Positions 48,635-58,468 of a stretch of DNA of 64,000 nt are shown here, one piece after another. The position numbers were made by a program, and so were the translations under genes. Below the pieces are notes generated by a model. It was not told the origin of the DNA and searched no databases. It saw only the letters and a list, made by a program, of their open reading frames with translations. Position 1 is the stretch's first letter. Every line of letters starts with the position of its first letter. The stretch is from Acidovorax carolinensis (GTDB taxonomy: Bacteria; Pseudomonadota; Gammaproteobacteria; Burkholderiales; Burkholderiaceae_C): positions 496,001 through 560,000 of the forward strand of contig NZ_CP021361.1 in assembly GCF_002157145.1 (NCBI RefSeq). Reading direction: 5' to 3'.

Positions 48635-49764
48635 GGCCGGTTCTTGCTGTTTGAGTTCGAAGTTGCGGTTGCCGCATCGGCACGCAGGCGCCACGCAAAC
48701 TTGAAGCCGGTGCCGCCAGACACGTCAACAAACCGCGCGTCGTAAAACCAGGGATGGCTTTCCAGAACACCTAAAACAGCAGTGAGGCGTGGCGAACCAC
48801 CGCTAGTGGCGACCAGGGTGGCTTGCACAGTGGGGGCGTTGATTTCAAGCTCGCGCACGACCAAGCCTTGGCGTGTGAAGATGTCGGCCAGTTCGGCAAT
48901 TATGTCGTGGGTGGTAGGTGCAGAGGGCAGCGCCTGCACCGCGTTGATCCAGGTCAGTGTGCTGGTGGTGCGTTGACGGGCCTGTTGCATGGGCTCCAGC
49001 TTCGCCAGCATGCGCTCTTGCGACTGCAAGCCTAGATCGATGGCTTGTTGGTGGGCTTGCTTCTGGCTGTAGATCCAGCTGCCCCATCCAGTCAACGTTG
49101 CAGTGGCGAACACCAGCGCAGCCGGAGCCAGGCTGGACCATTGAATGCGAGTGCGGCTTTGAAGGCGCGGTGTCAGATTGCGCCCCCATGGGCGCGGTGG
49201 GGCGACTGGGAGTAGCACGCCAGCGGGTGGCAGTGCAAGCGGCCAGCCCAGAGCGTGGAAGCCAGGGGTTTGTGCGTGCAGTGCGGCCCAGTCGCCAGCC
49301 CCAGGAGGTTCATCGAACCACATGCTGTCTACCAACTGGCGGTCTTTCCACAGCTGGCCTTCAAGACCGGGGCTGCCGGGGGCGGCAAGCCACACGATGC
49401 CGTTGCTCACTGGTGTGCTGTAGAGGCTGTAGGGCAGTGTGCTGAAGTGCTGTTTGCCGCCGTGCTTTTGGGAAAAGGCGGTTTCGATGGCCGCATCCCA
49501 AACCCACATATGCAGCCAGTTGCCTTGGCGCACCACGCACGACCCATACTTCGAAAATGGGGCCAGGGCCTGAACCTGCAGTTTGGCAAAGCTGGCCAGT
49601 TTCAACCGTGGAACGCCCGTGCACTCCACGCGCTGATAGGCGCAAAGATGCCGGGGCACCACCATGCGCAGAGCCTTTAGAGAGCTTGGCAGGCGTGCGA
49701 GCAGTGAGCGCGCGAGCGGTAAGTCTGGGCCGTGGGGGTTAAAAAGACAGGAATCGTGAAACAT
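48631..49764 (-). CDS. gspL: Type II secretion system protein GspL
   Basis: 377 residues from the ATG at 49764, inside the end of gspK (26 bases of overlap). The N-terminal 190 residues look like a cytoplasmic actin-like domain. A membrane helix is at about 207-225 (LAPAALVFATATLTGWGSWIY). A coiled segment and a periplasmic ferredoxin-like domain follow (ELADIFTRQGLVVRELEINAP). GspL normally binds GspE in the cytoplasm and GspM in the membrane. The sequence is divergent; assignment leans on order and layout. Confidence 0.75.
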   Translation of the reverse strand: MFHDSCLFNPHGPDLPLARSLLARLPSSLKALRMVVPRHLCAYQRVECTGVPRLKLASFAKLQVQALAPFSKYGSCVVRQGNWLHMWVWDAAIETAFSQKHGGKQHFSTLPYSLYSTPVSNGIVWLAAPGSPGLEGQLWKDRQLVDSMWFDEPPGAGDWAALHAQTPGFHALGWPLALPPAGVLLPVAPPRPWGRNLTPRLQSRTRIQWSSLAPAALVFATATLTGWGSWIYSQKQAHQQAIDLGLQSQERMLAKLEPMQQARQRTTSTLTWINAVQALPSAPTTHDIIAELADIFTRQGLVVRELEINAPTVQATLVATSGGSPRLTAVLGVLESHPWFYDARFVDVSGGTGFKFAWRLRADAATATSNSNSKNRP

Positions 49765-50770
49765 CGCTTGGCGTGGAGGCCGGTGGCTGGTTTGGCCAGG
49801 GCAAGGGTGGGAGTTTACCAACGGATGCCGGCTCGGCACCGATCGAGGGCTGGCTGATGCTCCAAGGGCGATCGTCGTTTTCAGGGTCGAGCGTTAATGT
49901 ATATGTGATGCGCCAGGGGCCGGTTGGGTGGCGGTGGGTGACGCGCAACACTTTTTGCACTTGCTTGCCCCCGGCGCCGCCGAACATGCCGCCCGCGCCA
50001 AGGAGGGCGTTGTTCTGCGCAAGGCGTTCTGCGACCTTGACCGGGTCCTCGCGCGCAGTCACTATATCCTGTATGAGTTCGTCGTTGAGTCCAGCAGCTT
50101 TCAGCACCGGAGCGGGTGCGGTGGCCAGGTTCAGGCTGCTACCCAGCATGGTGGTTTCGCCATGAATGGTGAAGCTATTTTCGCAGCCATTGTGTTCAAA
50201 CGTGGTGCGGTATTGGCCCCAGCCATACACGTCCCATACCTCTGATTCAGACAGCAACGGACTGTTGCGAGGCGGTGGCTTGCCTTCGGCTGTGTAGGTG
50301 TCGCGTTCTGCTCCGTTGAGGCGTTGCAGGTTGTCGCTGTCCGTGTAGTCTGCCAGTGCATCAATCAGGTAGGCGGTCTTCTCCACGGAGACCCCACAGC
50401 CTAAAAGAAAATTGGTGAGGAGTTCGCTATTTACATTGTTGAGATCGATGAGGCCTCCATGATCTTGAATGGAGATGGTGCTGTTGGCGTCAATCCGGTA
50501 GGGCGTGTTGTCGGCCATGACAACGGCCGCGCCGTCAAAAAAGTCAGCGGTGCGTGGGCGTGCTCCTGAGAGCCAGTATTCGGCCTGGGCCCGCCCTGAA
50601 AGCGCGCTTTGTATGAACTCAGTGCGCTCGCGCAGCAGCGCAACGCGCTCGGCTGAAGTTTTTGCCGCATCGGCTACAAGGACAACGACGATGGACAATC
50701 CTGCCATGAGCCAGAGAACGGCGGCCAAGGCGAAGCCTTGGGAGCGAGAAGGGCGAGGGAAAGCAGCCAT
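49739..50770 (-). CDS. gspK: Type II secretion minor pseudopilin GspK
   Basis: 343 residues. A prepilin leader ends at QG/FALAAVLWLMAGLSIVVV (cut after Gly12), and Glu5 is absent, as is normal for GspK. The large globular part contains YRIDANSTISIQDHGGLIDLNNV, GAERDTYTAEGKPPPRNSP and the SAM-like helical region. GspK caps the pseudopilus tip with GspI and GspJ. The start lies 2 bases after the gspJ stop. Confidence 0.9.
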   Translation of the reverse strand: MAAFPRPSRSQGFALAAVLWLMAGLSIVVVLVADAAKTSAERVALLRERTEFIQSALSGRAQAEYWLSGARPRTADFFDGAAVVMADNTPYRIDANSTISIQDHGGLIDLNNVNSELLTNFLLGCGVSVEKTAYLIDALADYTDSDNLQRLNGAERDTYTAEGKPPPRNSPLLSESEVWDVYGWGQYRTTFEHNGCENSFTIHGETTMLGSSLNLATAPAPVLKAAGLNDELIQDIVTAREDPVKVAERLAQNNALLGAGGMFGGAGGKQVQKVLRVTHRHPTGPWRITYTLTLDPENDDRPWSISQPSIGAEPASVGKLPPLPWPNQPPASTPSDVSRFLSF

Positions 50771-50772
50771 TG

Positions 50773-51396
50773 CTACCTGCCCACGCCAAATGCCTGGGCT
50801 ATGTCATTGTTCTTGGGCGTCAGGTTGCCCTCGTAGGCCGCAGCACGGACGATGGTTCGCTGGCTGTTGGTGTCTATGAGCAAAACGGCAGATGGCATGG
50901 GGCGGAATTCTGATACGCCACTGGGAGGCCACTGTGCATGTTCTTGCCCTCGGTGATCGATGAATCGAAATTCCAGACGCCCCGGTAGGCGAGCAAGTCT
51001 CATGACGGGCTGGCTGCTTGGATCTGACGGGCCTTCCAATTGCAAGTCGGTGCTGTTGTCAGTGTTGTTGGTCGGCTTGAGTAGCACCCGCGCAGGGCGC
51101 GCCGCACCGGGTGAGCCATCCGGGAATGCGAGTGTGACCATGTCCAACTGAAGGTGTTGACCAGTGAAGGGCTTATCCAGGGTGGGGTCTATGACCATGT
51201 TTGCCACCATGTCGTAGAGTGCTCGCGACTGGTTCCAGCGGCCCAGGAAACCATTACTGTGCTCGGTGCTGACGCGCAGCATTTGCGCTATCTGGCCAAA
51301 GGCTCCGGACATGAGTGCCACGGTAAAGCTCAGGATGACCACGGTGACCAGCAGTTCAATCAGCGTGAGCCCATGCTGTTGATTACCCTGCTTCAT
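50773..51396 (-). CDS. gspJ: Type II secretion minor pseudopilin GspJ
   Basis: 207 residues from the ATG at 51396. The leader is HG/LTLIELLVTVVILSFTVALM, cut after Gly9, with Glu5 present. The C-terminal part is beta-rich (LEFRFIDHRGQEHAQWPPSG). It overlaps gspI by four bases (ATGA). It is a tip component of the pseudopilus. Confidence 0.88.
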   Translation of the reverse strand: MKQGNQQHGLTLIELLVTVVILSFTVALMSGAFGQIAQMLRVSTEHSNGFLGRWNQSRALYDMVANMVIDPTLDKPFTGQHLQLDMVTLAFPDGSPGAARPARVLLKPTNNTDNSTDLQLEGPSDPSSQPVMRLARLPGRLEFRFIDHRGQEHAQWPPSGVSEFRPMPSAVLLIDTNSQRTIVRAAAYEGNLTPKNNDIAQAFGVGR

Positions 51397-51872
51397 GGGG
51401 AGGTCCCTGCACCAGGTGTTCCAAATATGCTGCTGGCGCTGCTGGGTGCGACGAGGCGGTAGCCGGCGAGCTGCAACTGGAAATGGGTCCACGGTGTGTT
51501 GTCTGTGGAGTGGATCAGCTGGACATCCAGTTCGTGCAAAGAAACTTCATAGCGTGAAGGTGTGCCCAGCGTGGTAAGGGTACGCACAACGTCTCGAATA
51601 GGGCGGCTGGTCCAGCTCAGGCGATAGCCGGGCATCTCTATTTCCCCTGCGGGTTGTTCCACGGGGTTAATGGCGCGCAGGTACTCCAAGACTTCGTTGC
51701 GCGCCAGCAGGCTGGCCTCTTCATCCTTGAGCCGTCCCATGGCTGTGATGCTTTGCCCAAACCACGTGAAGGCCACGGAAGCTCCGATACTGAGAATTAC
51801 GAGCGCAGCCAATACTTCCAGCAGGCTGATGCCCGCTTGCTTCGTTTTGTAGGGGGCTGCCGCGCGGTTCAT
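51393..51872 (-). CDS. gspI: Type II secretion minor pseudopilin GspI
   Basis: 159 residues from the ATG at 51872. The leader ends at AG/ISLLEVLAALVILSIG (after Gly14), followed by NEVLEYLR and a short beta domain. It overlaps gspH and gspJ by four bases each. It is the core of the pseudopilus tip complex. Confidence 0.87.
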   Translation of the reverse strand: MNRAAAPYKTKQAGISLLEVLAALVILSIGASVAFTWFGQSITAMGRLKDEEASLLARNEVLEYLRAINPVEQPAGEIEMPGYRLSWTSRPIRDVVRTLTTLGTPSRYEVSLHELDVQLIHSTDNTPWTHFQLQLAGYRLVAPSSASSIFGTPGAGTSP

Positions 51873-52330
51873 TGCGAGGAGGCGGTGTTGGAGCGAATCG
51901 CAATCTCGCAATTGTCGGTTTTTACGTCCAGTACCAAGGTTTGCACAGCCGATGCAAACTGTATGGAAGCCGCTTGGCAGAGTCCGGAAGCGCGGATGCT
52001 CAGGCTTTGTCCTTCAGCAAATGACCAGCCTGCGGGAAGGTCAAGGGCTGGCTGACCGTCGGCCAGTTTTTCGCTGGCTGTTGCTGCATTGAGTTCGACG
52101 TTTTGCCCTAGTAGCGCCGCCCTTGCATAGAGCTTTTGTAGTCTCACCGCGAGTTCGCTGGCACTCACCCGTCGTTCGGTGTTGCTGAACCAGCGCTCGA
52201 AGTTGGGCAGCACTACGGCGGTGAGCAATCCAAACAGCACCAGTACGGCCATCATCTCGATGAGGGTGAATCCTTTCGGGGCTTTTGAGCGTTTCTGCAC
52301 ACCATGAACCATGGGGCCGAGAGAGATCAC
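51869..52330 (-). CDS. gspH: Type II secretion minor pseudopilin GspH
   Basis: 153 residues if it begins at the GTG at 52330, which overlaps the gspG stop as GTGA; an ATG at 52312 is the alternative. The leader ends at KG/FTLIEMMAVLVLFGLL, with Glu5 present. The C-terminal domain contains AVQTLVLDVKTDNCEIAI. The tight four-base overlap favours the GTG. Confidence 0.85.
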   Translation of the reverse strand: MISLGPMVHGVQKRSKAPKGFTLIEMMAVLVLFGLLTAVVLPNFERWFSNTERRVSASELAVRLQKLYARAALLGQNVELNAATASEKLADGQPALDLPAGWSFAEGQSLSIRASGLCQAASIQFASAVQTLVLDVKTDNCEIAIRSNTASSQ

Positions 52331-52788
52331 TTGCCCAGGACGTCGGCGTTGAGGCCTTCACCACCCGGCTTGCCATCTGCACCGTAGGAGGTCACGGCGA
52401 AAGGCTTTCCTTCCGGGCCTGGGGTGATGATTCTGTAGGGGTTGTTCCAAGGGTCCACGGGGATTTGTCCATCCATATAGGGTCCTTTCCAGACGGCGCG
52501 CACGCTGGGATCTTCGGGCTCGCGTACCAGCCAATGCAGTGCGATTTCGCCATCGGGCAGGGTGCCCACGTCAAGGCGCATGATCTGAAGCGCACTTTCG
52601 ATCATTTTTATTTGGATTTGTGCCGTCTGTACTTTGCTGGAGTCGACCTTGCCAAAGATCCGCGGCCCCACCAAGCCCGCGAGGAGGCCAATGATGACCA
52701 TCACGACCAGCATCTCAAGCAGCGTAAAACCGCGATGGCGGTCGATTGGACTAGTTTGCTGGGATATGAGGCGATGCATTTGAATCAT
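52327..52788 (-). CDS. gspG: Type II secretion major pseudopilin GspG
   Basis: 153 residues. The leader is cut after Gly20 (RG/FTLLEMLVVMVIIGLLAGLV). The family core is clear: IESALQIMRLDVGTLP, GPYMDGQIPVDPWNNPYRI and the calcium loop SYGADGKPGGEGLNADV. GspG forms the body of the pseudopilus. It lies 43 bases downstream of gspF. Confidence 0.96.
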   Translation of the reverse strand: MIQMHRLISQQTSPIDRHRGFTLLEMLVVMVIIGLLAGLVGPRIFGKVDSSKVQTAQIQIKMIESALQIMRLDVGTLPDGEIALHWLVREPEDPSVRAVWKGPYMDGQIPVDPWNNPYRIITPGPEGKPFAVTSYGADGKPGGEGLNADVLGK

Positions 52789-52831
52789 GGGTATTGCGAG
52801 GTCTTTCAGGGCACAAGGCTGCCACCTTCGG

Positions 52832-54073
52832 TTATATGACGTTGGTAAGGCTTGTAATTGCGAGCATGACGCTGATCATGATGCCACCCAGCAGCACTGA
52901 GACCAGCAAGATCGTGACTGGTTCCAGCAAAATTAGGAATTGCTTCATACTTTGTTGTGCATGAGTGCGGTGCATTTGCGCCAAGGATGCAGTGGTATGG
53001 GCGAGTTTGCCTGATTGCTCTCCTACGCGTACGAGATTGAGGCCCACAGCGTCCAGGAAATGATGGGTTTGCATGGCTACTGCCAGTGCTTGCCCGGCTT
53101 TTACGTCGCGGGCAATCAACTCTGCCTTGTTCCGCCAAGCCTGGCCCGCTAGCGAGTTCTGTGAGTGCCGCAGGGCATCCAGCAGTGGTACGTGATGTTG
53201 GAGCAATACAGAAAACATGCTGGCCCAGCGCGCTAATTCTACGTGGTCGATCCAGCTTCCTATCACCGGCAGTGTGGTCGCAGTCTCCCAAATCTGTTCG
53301 CGGACGGCTTGTTTGGACAGGGTGATCCAGATCCCCGCAATGCCTGCCGCCGCGCAAATGCCCGCCATCACTTTATTGTTAACCAGCCAGAGTCCTGCCT
53401 GCAGTACCCAGCGAGAGAAGGTTGGGATGTCGGCTTTGGGGTTGGTAAGGATGTTGGCAAATTTCGGTACCACGAATACGAAAACCACCAATGTGGCCAA
53501 TAAGCCGCTGGCGATGAGCACCATGGGGTAGGTGAGGGCGTTGCGGGTCTCCCGTCGGAAACTGGCGTCTGCTTCCATTTGCTGGGAAGCAGACTGAAGG
53601 GAGGCTCCCAATTTGCCGGTTTCTTCCCCGGCCTTGACCAGCTCGTGCACATATTCAGGCAAGTTCAGTCCGCTGGTCTTGAGTGCCACGGCCAGGCTGG
53701 TGCCTGATCGCAGGCTGGTGTAGGACGTGTTGAGCGCTGCGCCAAGAGGCCGGTCCTCGTGACCGCGGGCAATATTAAGCAATGCATCGGCCAGAGGAAT
53801 CCCTGCGTTCAAAAGCGTGGACAACTCCTGGATGCACAGCAGTACCTCTTCCTGGGGAATGCGGCGTGTCGCGTTGGCTGCTGGCTTCCCGGATTGCCGT
53901 GTACGGATCTGTGCATTTGTTTGGTCTCGGCCAGAGCTTGCTTCATCCAGGGCAAAGACTTTGAGTCCCTGCGATGACAGAGTGGCAAGCGCGGTGTGGG
54001 CATCAGAGGACTCAAGTGTTCCTTTGCTGCGTCGACCGTCGCTTGTGGTGGCCTGGTAGTTGAACAATGGCAT
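52832..54073 (-). CDS. gspF: Type II secretion inner-membrane platform protein GspF
   Basis: 413 residues. Two repeated GspF domains (about 75-200 and 278-400) surround three membrane helices (near 175-195, 225-245, 380-403). Motifs include CIQELSTLLNAGIPLADAL and ELARWASMFSVLLQHHVPLLDAL. The protein anchors the pseudopilus assembly platform. It lies 12 bases after gspE. Confidence 0.95.
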   Translation of the reverse strand: MPLFNYQATTSDGRRSKGTLESSDAHTALATLSSQGLKVFALDEASSGRDQTNAQIRTRQSGKPAANATRRIPQEEVLLCIQELSTLLNAGIPLADALLNIARGHEDRPLGAALNTSYTSLRSGTSLAVALKTSGLNLPEYVHELVKAGEETGKLGASLQSASQQMEADASFRRETRNALTYPMVLIASGLLATLVVFVFVVPKFANILTNPKADIPTFSRWVLQAGLWLVNNKVMAGICAAAGIAGIWITLSKQAVREQIWETATTLPVIGSWIDHVELARWASMFSVLLQHHVPLLDALRHSQNSLAGQAWRNKAELIARDVKAGQALAVAMQTHHFLDAVGLNLVRVGEQSGKLAHTTASLAQMHRTHAQQSMKQFLILLEPVTILLVSVLLGGIMISVMLAITSLTNVI

Positions 54074-54085
54074 GACGATGCCTGC

Positions 54086-55795
54086 TTACTGGCCGACGGT
54101 CATTACTTCAGAAACGGTGGTGATGCCGGTGCAGACTTTGAGAAGGCCGTCTTGAGTCATGGAGCGGACATGTCTTTTGCGCAGATCTTGAATCATTTGT
54201 GTTTCGCTGATTTGATCAAGAATCTGCTGGCGTATGGTTTCATCAACGTCAAACATCTCATACACGGCAATGCGCCCCAAGTAGCCAGTGTGCAGACAAA
54301 CGTCGCACCCGACAGGCTCGCGCAGTTGCATCTCATTCAGGTCTTTTGGTGTTTGGGGGTTGCTTGCGTTCCAGTGTGCAAGCGCCTCGGCGAGCAAGGC
54401 GTGTTGAGCGGAGTCCACCTGCGCAACTGGACGGCTACAGTGGGGACAAAGTCGTCTAACAAGCCGCTGAGCCATGATTCCGCGGAGACTGGAGGCCAGC
54501 AAAAATCGTTCAACCCCCATGTCGCCCAACCGGGTCACGGCGCCCGCAGCACTGTTGGTGTGCAACGTGGAGAAAACGAGATGTCCGGTCAGGGCAGACT
54601 GCACGGCAATGGCGGCGGTTTCCTGGTCACGGATTTCACCAATCAAAATCACATCAGGGTCATGCCGCAAAATGGAGCGTAGCGCCGATGCAAAGGTGTA
54701 ACCAATATCTGCATTGACTTGAAGCTGGGTGATCCCATGGAGCTTGTATTCAACGGGATCTTCCACTGTGATAATTTTCTTCAATCCATCATTTCCGAGA
54801 TCCAGTGCGGTATATAGCGTGGTGGTTTTGCCGGAACCGGTTGGGCCTGTCACCAAGACAATGCCATTGGGTGCGTCAATCCAGCGACGAAATTGGGCGG
54901 AGTGATCGTCAAGCATGCCCAAGTCCCCCAGGTTGTAATTGGGGCGGTCTTGCCTAAGTAGGCGCATGACGACCGATTCTCCGTTGCTTCCGGGCAGAAT
55001 CGAAACCCGGACATCGAATACTTCTCCATGAATTCGGGCTGTCATTCTGCCATCTTGGGGCAGTCTCCGTTCGGCGATATCGAGTTGAGAGAGAATCTTG
55101 ATGCGACAAACGGTAGCGTCAAAACGGTCTGCGCTGAATTTTTGCAGGTCACGCATAACGCCGTCAACACGGACTCGTGCCACAAACCCGTATTCGCCAG
55201 GCTCGATATGGATGTCGGATGCCCGCCGGGTGACTGCCTGACTGAGCAGACCGTTAACTAGTTCAACGATGGGGCCTTCTTCCGCGAGTTCCCGCAGGTG
55301 CGCGAGATCGCCCAAGCTGGTAGTGATTTTTGCTTTTTGGGATGTAATGGAGGCATACAGATTGTAGATATCCATCGCACGGGCAATTCTCCAACTAAGG
55401 GGTTTGCCGGTCTGATTGGATTTGATTCTCAAGACCTCTTGAGCGGAGCGAGACAAGAGATCGCAGGTGCAGCATACAAGCTGGTCCTGCGCTGTCCACA
55501 GGGCCAATCCTTCATGCTGACACCAGGCACTCTGCAGTTGCAGTGTTTCCAAAGCCTCAATAACTTGCGGCTCCATGGAGGACAGCTCGGAAAAATTGAC
55601 GACGGGCCATCCTGTGTAATCGGCCAAGGCATCGACAAGCGCTTGTTCAGGGACCATGCCGGTTCTGCTTGCGACGGCTAGCGCTGAATCTGACTTTTCT
55701 TGCGTCAGGCTTCGAAGCTGTTGGGCTCCTTTTTCGTCAAGAAGCTCACAGTGTTGTAGATGCTCGATGAAGGAGACTGTTGGTACCCTGGACAT
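54086..55795 (-). CDS. gspE: Type II secretion ATPase GspE
   Basis: 569 residues. An N-terminal MshEN/GspE domain (about 1-145) is followed by the ATPase with Walker A GPTGSGKT (317-324), Asp box ITVEDPVEYKL, Walker B VILIGEIRD (382-390) and the His box. The zinc tetracysteine is present as CPHC (450-453) and CDVC (497-500). The hexameric ATPase powers pseudopilus growth. The start is 2 bases after the stop of the preceding small gene. Confidence 0.96.
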   Translation of the reverse strand: MSRVPTVSFIEHLQHCELLDEKGAQQLRSLTQEKSDSALAVASRTGMVPEQALVDALADYTGWPVVNFSELSSMEPQVIEALETLQLQSAWCQHEGLALWTAQDQLVCCTCDLLSRSAQEVLRIKSNQTGKPLSWRIARAMDIYNLYASITSQKAKITTSLGDLAHLRELAEEGPIVELVNGLLSQAVTRRASDIHIEPGEYGFVARVRVDGVMRDLQKFSADRFDATVCRIKILSQLDIAERRLPQDGRMTARIHGEVFDVRVSILPGSNGESVVMRLLRQDRPNYNLGDLGMLDDHSAQFRRWIDAPNGIVLVTGPTGSGKTTTLYTALDLGNDGLKKIITVEDPVEYKLHGITQLQVNADIGYTFASALRSILRHDPDVILIGEIRDQETAAIAVQSALTGHLVFSTLHTNSAAGAVTRLGDMGVERFLLASSLRGIMAQRLVRRLCPHCSRPVAQVDSAQHALLAEALAHWNASNPQTPKDLNEMQLREPVGCDVCLHTGYLGRIAVYEMFDVDETIRQQILDQISETQMIQDLRKRHVRSMTQDGLLKVCTGITTVSEVMTVGQ

Positions 55796-55797
55796 GA

Positions 55798-56322
55798 CTA
55801 CTTTGCAATGGGGGACGACATAGGAACCCCTATCTTGATTTCCCGTTGCAACCCATAGTATTTTCCGCCAGCGCGGACAACTAACAAAATGGGCTGGGTT
55901 TTTGCCAGGTCCAATAGCAATGTGGCTTCGGGCAGAGCGGATGGTTCCAGCATGACAGTTGCGAAAAGTGCGCTACCACTCTCCGGCTGAGGACTGAGGC
56001 TCAAAAGCCACATGCCGTCTGTCCGGGGCATGGCACTGACGGCTTTGAAGCGGATGGGGCCTGCGGTAGCAATGGCAGGAAAATCTAGGAGCAAGTCGTT
56101 ACCACTTTCCAGTGCCTGGATGGACGTTGGGGGGCGAAGCGTTGCGAGGAATTCATTTGCTTTTTTCGCCGACGCGCTCGCAGGCAAGGCGAAGCCTGTC
56201 TTGGAAGGGGGAGGGGGAGGGGGAGGGGCAGTTTGCGCCGTCAAAAGACCTGTGCAACTTAAGGCTGCCACGAAAACTGCAGTTTGAGCGATCAGCCCAA
56301 CGTGTCGGCGTACAAAAAACAT
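55798..56322 (-). CDS. Exported protein of unknown function, first gene of the gsp operon
   Basis: 174 residues from the ATG at 56322. An N-terminal signal or anchor (LIAQTAVFVAALSCTGLLTA, about 10-29) is followed by a run of prolines (APPPPPPPSKTG) and a beta-rich domain of about 110 residues (GNDLLLDFPAIATAGPIRFKAVS, ILLVVRAGGKYYGLQREIKIGV). The tight 2-base gap to gspE makes it part of the secretion operon. I do not recognise the family. A role as a periplasmic assembly or pilotin-like factor is conjecture. Confidence 0.7.
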   Translation of the reverse strand: MFFVRRHVGLIAQTAVFVAALSCTGLLTAQTAPPPPPPPSKTGFALPASASAKKANEFLATLRPPTSIQALESGNDLLLDFPAIATAGPIRFKAVSAMPRTDGMWLLSLSPQPESGSALFATVMLEPSALPEATLLLDLAKTQPILLVVRAGGKYYGLQREIKIGVPMSSPIAK

Positions 56323-56469
56323 ACTCCCATTATCGCTTCCGATTGCGAAGCGGCTGAGTTCACAAGGCCGTGATGTCGCGCATGGTGGGCCGAGGTCAAT
56401 GCTTGCCATGTGGAAGGACCAAGCTATCAATGCTTGATGGGCGAGTGGGCGGAGGAGAATGCGGGTCTG

Positions 56470-57285
56470 ATGAAATCTTCTTTTTCGCCCCCTAACTTTG
56501 CTGGTTCTCATCCATGCCGCGTAGACGGTTTGGTGGTTTCTATTGTGAGTCATGGACACGGGGCTTCCGTGCAGGAGTTGATTTGGACTTTGGCACGGCT
56601 GAATGCGGGAGTGATTGTGCGTGTGGTGCTGACGCTGAATTTGCCCGAAGCCGAGCCGGTGCCACCCGCTGAAGGGTGGCCGTTTGTCTTCCAAATAATC
56701 CACAATGCCCATCCTGCGGGTTTTGGCGCCAACCACAACCGTGCGCTCGCGGGTGCGACAGAACCATTTGTGTGTGTGCTTAACCCAGACGTGGAACTGG
56801 CTGGGCACGATCCTTTCGTCGCATTGGTACGTTCAGCGAACTTGCCGGGAACGGGATGTGCTTACCCCGTACAGATTGATAGGCAGGGTCGTCTGCAGGA
56901 TAGCGAGCGTGAGTTGCCAACGCCTTGGGTGCTATGGCGCCGCCGGGCTTTGGGGCTGCGCGAAACGAAAGTGGATTGGGTCAACGCCGCCTGCCTGGTG
57001 CTTCCACAGCCCGTATGGCAGGAGTTGGGTGGTTTTGACGAGGCCTACTTCATGTACTGTGAAGACGTAGACTTGTGCCTGCGTCTGCGTCTTTCAGGCT
57101 GGGACATAGTGCGTGTGCCGGTGCAGTTGGTGCACACTGGACAACGCGCCAGCCACCGGCGCTGGGCGCATCTCCGTTGGCATGTGCAAAGTCTTATCCG
57201 TCTGTGGCGTTCGCCGGTGTACAGGCAGGCGTGCCAATTGTTACGTGGGGAGGCGGCGGGCAAAGGTACCATCGGCCGCTCATGA
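56470..57285 (+). CDS. Family 2 glycosyltransferase (rhamnosyltransferase-like)
   Basis: 271 residues from the ATG at 56470; earlier in-frame starts at 56410 and 56437 exist. The GT-A fold is evident from VSIVSHGHGASVQELI, FGANHNRALAGATEPFVCVLNPDVEL (DxD-like NPD), NAACLVLPQPVWQELGGFDEAYFMYCEDVDLCLRL and VHTGQRASH. This is typical of dTDP-rhamnosyl or similar transferases. Its stop overlaps the start of the WecA-type gene (ATGA), so both act on lipid-linked glycan. Confidence 0.9.
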   Translation: MKSSFSPPNFAGSHPCRVDGLVVSIVSHGHGASVQELIWTLARLNAGVIVRVVLTLNLPEAEPVPPAEGWPFVFQIIHNAHPAGFGANHNRALAGATEPFVCVLNPDVELAGHDPFVALVRSANLPGTGCAYPVQIDRQGRLQDSERELPTPWVLWRRRALGLRETKVDWVNAACLVLPQPVWQELGGFDEAYFMYCEDVDLCLRLRLSGWDIVRVPVQLVHTGQRASHRRWAHLRWHVQSLIRLWRSPVYRQACQLLRGEAAGKGTIGRS

Positions 57286-58384
57286 TCTGGTTGTCTTTGG
57301 TGGCTTTTATGGTGGCGGCGCTGGCGGCGGGACTTATCGTCCGCTGGATGAGTGGACGCGCTTGTGTGTATGGCGCCAACATGCCACAGCGCTTTCATTT
57401 CGGCGATGTTCCCCGTGTGGGAGGCGCTGCCGTGCTGCTGGGAATGTGTTGCAGCTGGGTGCTGGGGGTGGCGCAATCGCAGTGGTGGGGGACACCGGTT
57501 CCCTGAGTCTGAGGGGCTGGGTGGGGTTGTGGCTGTTGGTGCTGTTGCCTGCGGCCGTGAGTGGCATTGCCGAAGACTTGACCCAGCGTTTGACGGTGCG
57601 CTATCGACTTGCCTTCACCGGGGTCTCGGGCTTGCTGGCCGTCATCTTGCTGGACATGTCTGTGCCGCGCCTGGGCATGCCGTGGTTGGATTCCTTGTTA
57701 GCGGCAGCGCCCTGGCTGGGCCTGGGCATTGCGCTGTTGGCGGTGACGGGACTGCCCCACGCCTTCAACATCATTGACGGATACAACGGGCTGGCCGGCA
57801 TGGTGGCCATCATCGTGTGCCTGGCCCTGGCCCATGTGGCGCTGCAGGTGGGCGATCGGGGGCTGGCGGCGTTGCTGGTATGCACTGCGGCCGCAACGGG
57901 CGGCTTCCTGGTGTGGAATTACCCCCGTGGCATGTTGTTCGCGGGAGATGGTGGCGCCTACATCTGGGGTGTGGTGATTGCCCTGGCCAGCATTTCTCTG
58001 GTGCAGCGCAATGTGAATGTTTCGCCCTGGTTTCCTCTGCTGCTGCTGATCTACCCGGTGTGGGAGACCTTGTTTTCCATCTACCGCAAGTCGGTTCGCG
58101 GGGTGTCGCCCGGTGTGGCCGATGCGTTGCATTTCCACCAGCTGATCTATCGGCGCATTGTGCGCAGTGTGTTTCACGACGATGAGTCGCGCCGCGTGCT
58201 GATGCGCAACAACCGCACGTCGCCCTACCTGTGGGGGTTTACGCTGCTGACGGTGGTTCCTGCCCTGCTTTTCTGGGGCAATACGCCAGTTCTGATGGCG
58301 TTTTGCGGGCTGTTTGTGGTGAGTTATGTGGCGGCATACCTGGCCATCGTGCGCTTCAAGGTGCCAGGCTGGCTGCGGCACTGA
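57282..58384 (+). pseudogene. WecA-type undecaprenyl-phosphate glycosyl-1-phosphate transferase, interrupted by one frameshift
   Basis: The N-terminal part (MIWLSLVAFMVAALAAGLIV, VPRVGGAAVLLGM) and the rest are in different frames. Adding one G in the G5 run at 57487-57491 joins them smoothly (QWWG then DTGSLSLRGWVG) into about 367 residues with ten or eleven membrane segments. The family 4 signatures are intact: ISGIAEDL-like VSGIAEDLTQRL, NIIDGYNGLAGMVAI, FAGDGGAYIWG, and HFHQLIYRRIVR. Such enzymes start glycan assembly on undecaprenyl phosphate. The single lost base suggests a sequencing error. Confidence 0.85.
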
Positions 58385-58468
58385 AACAGGGCCTGGGCGG
58401 GTTATTCGCACATCACGCGAATGGGGCACAATTTGCGCCTCATTGTTTTCTCCGGATGGCCTGCCCCC

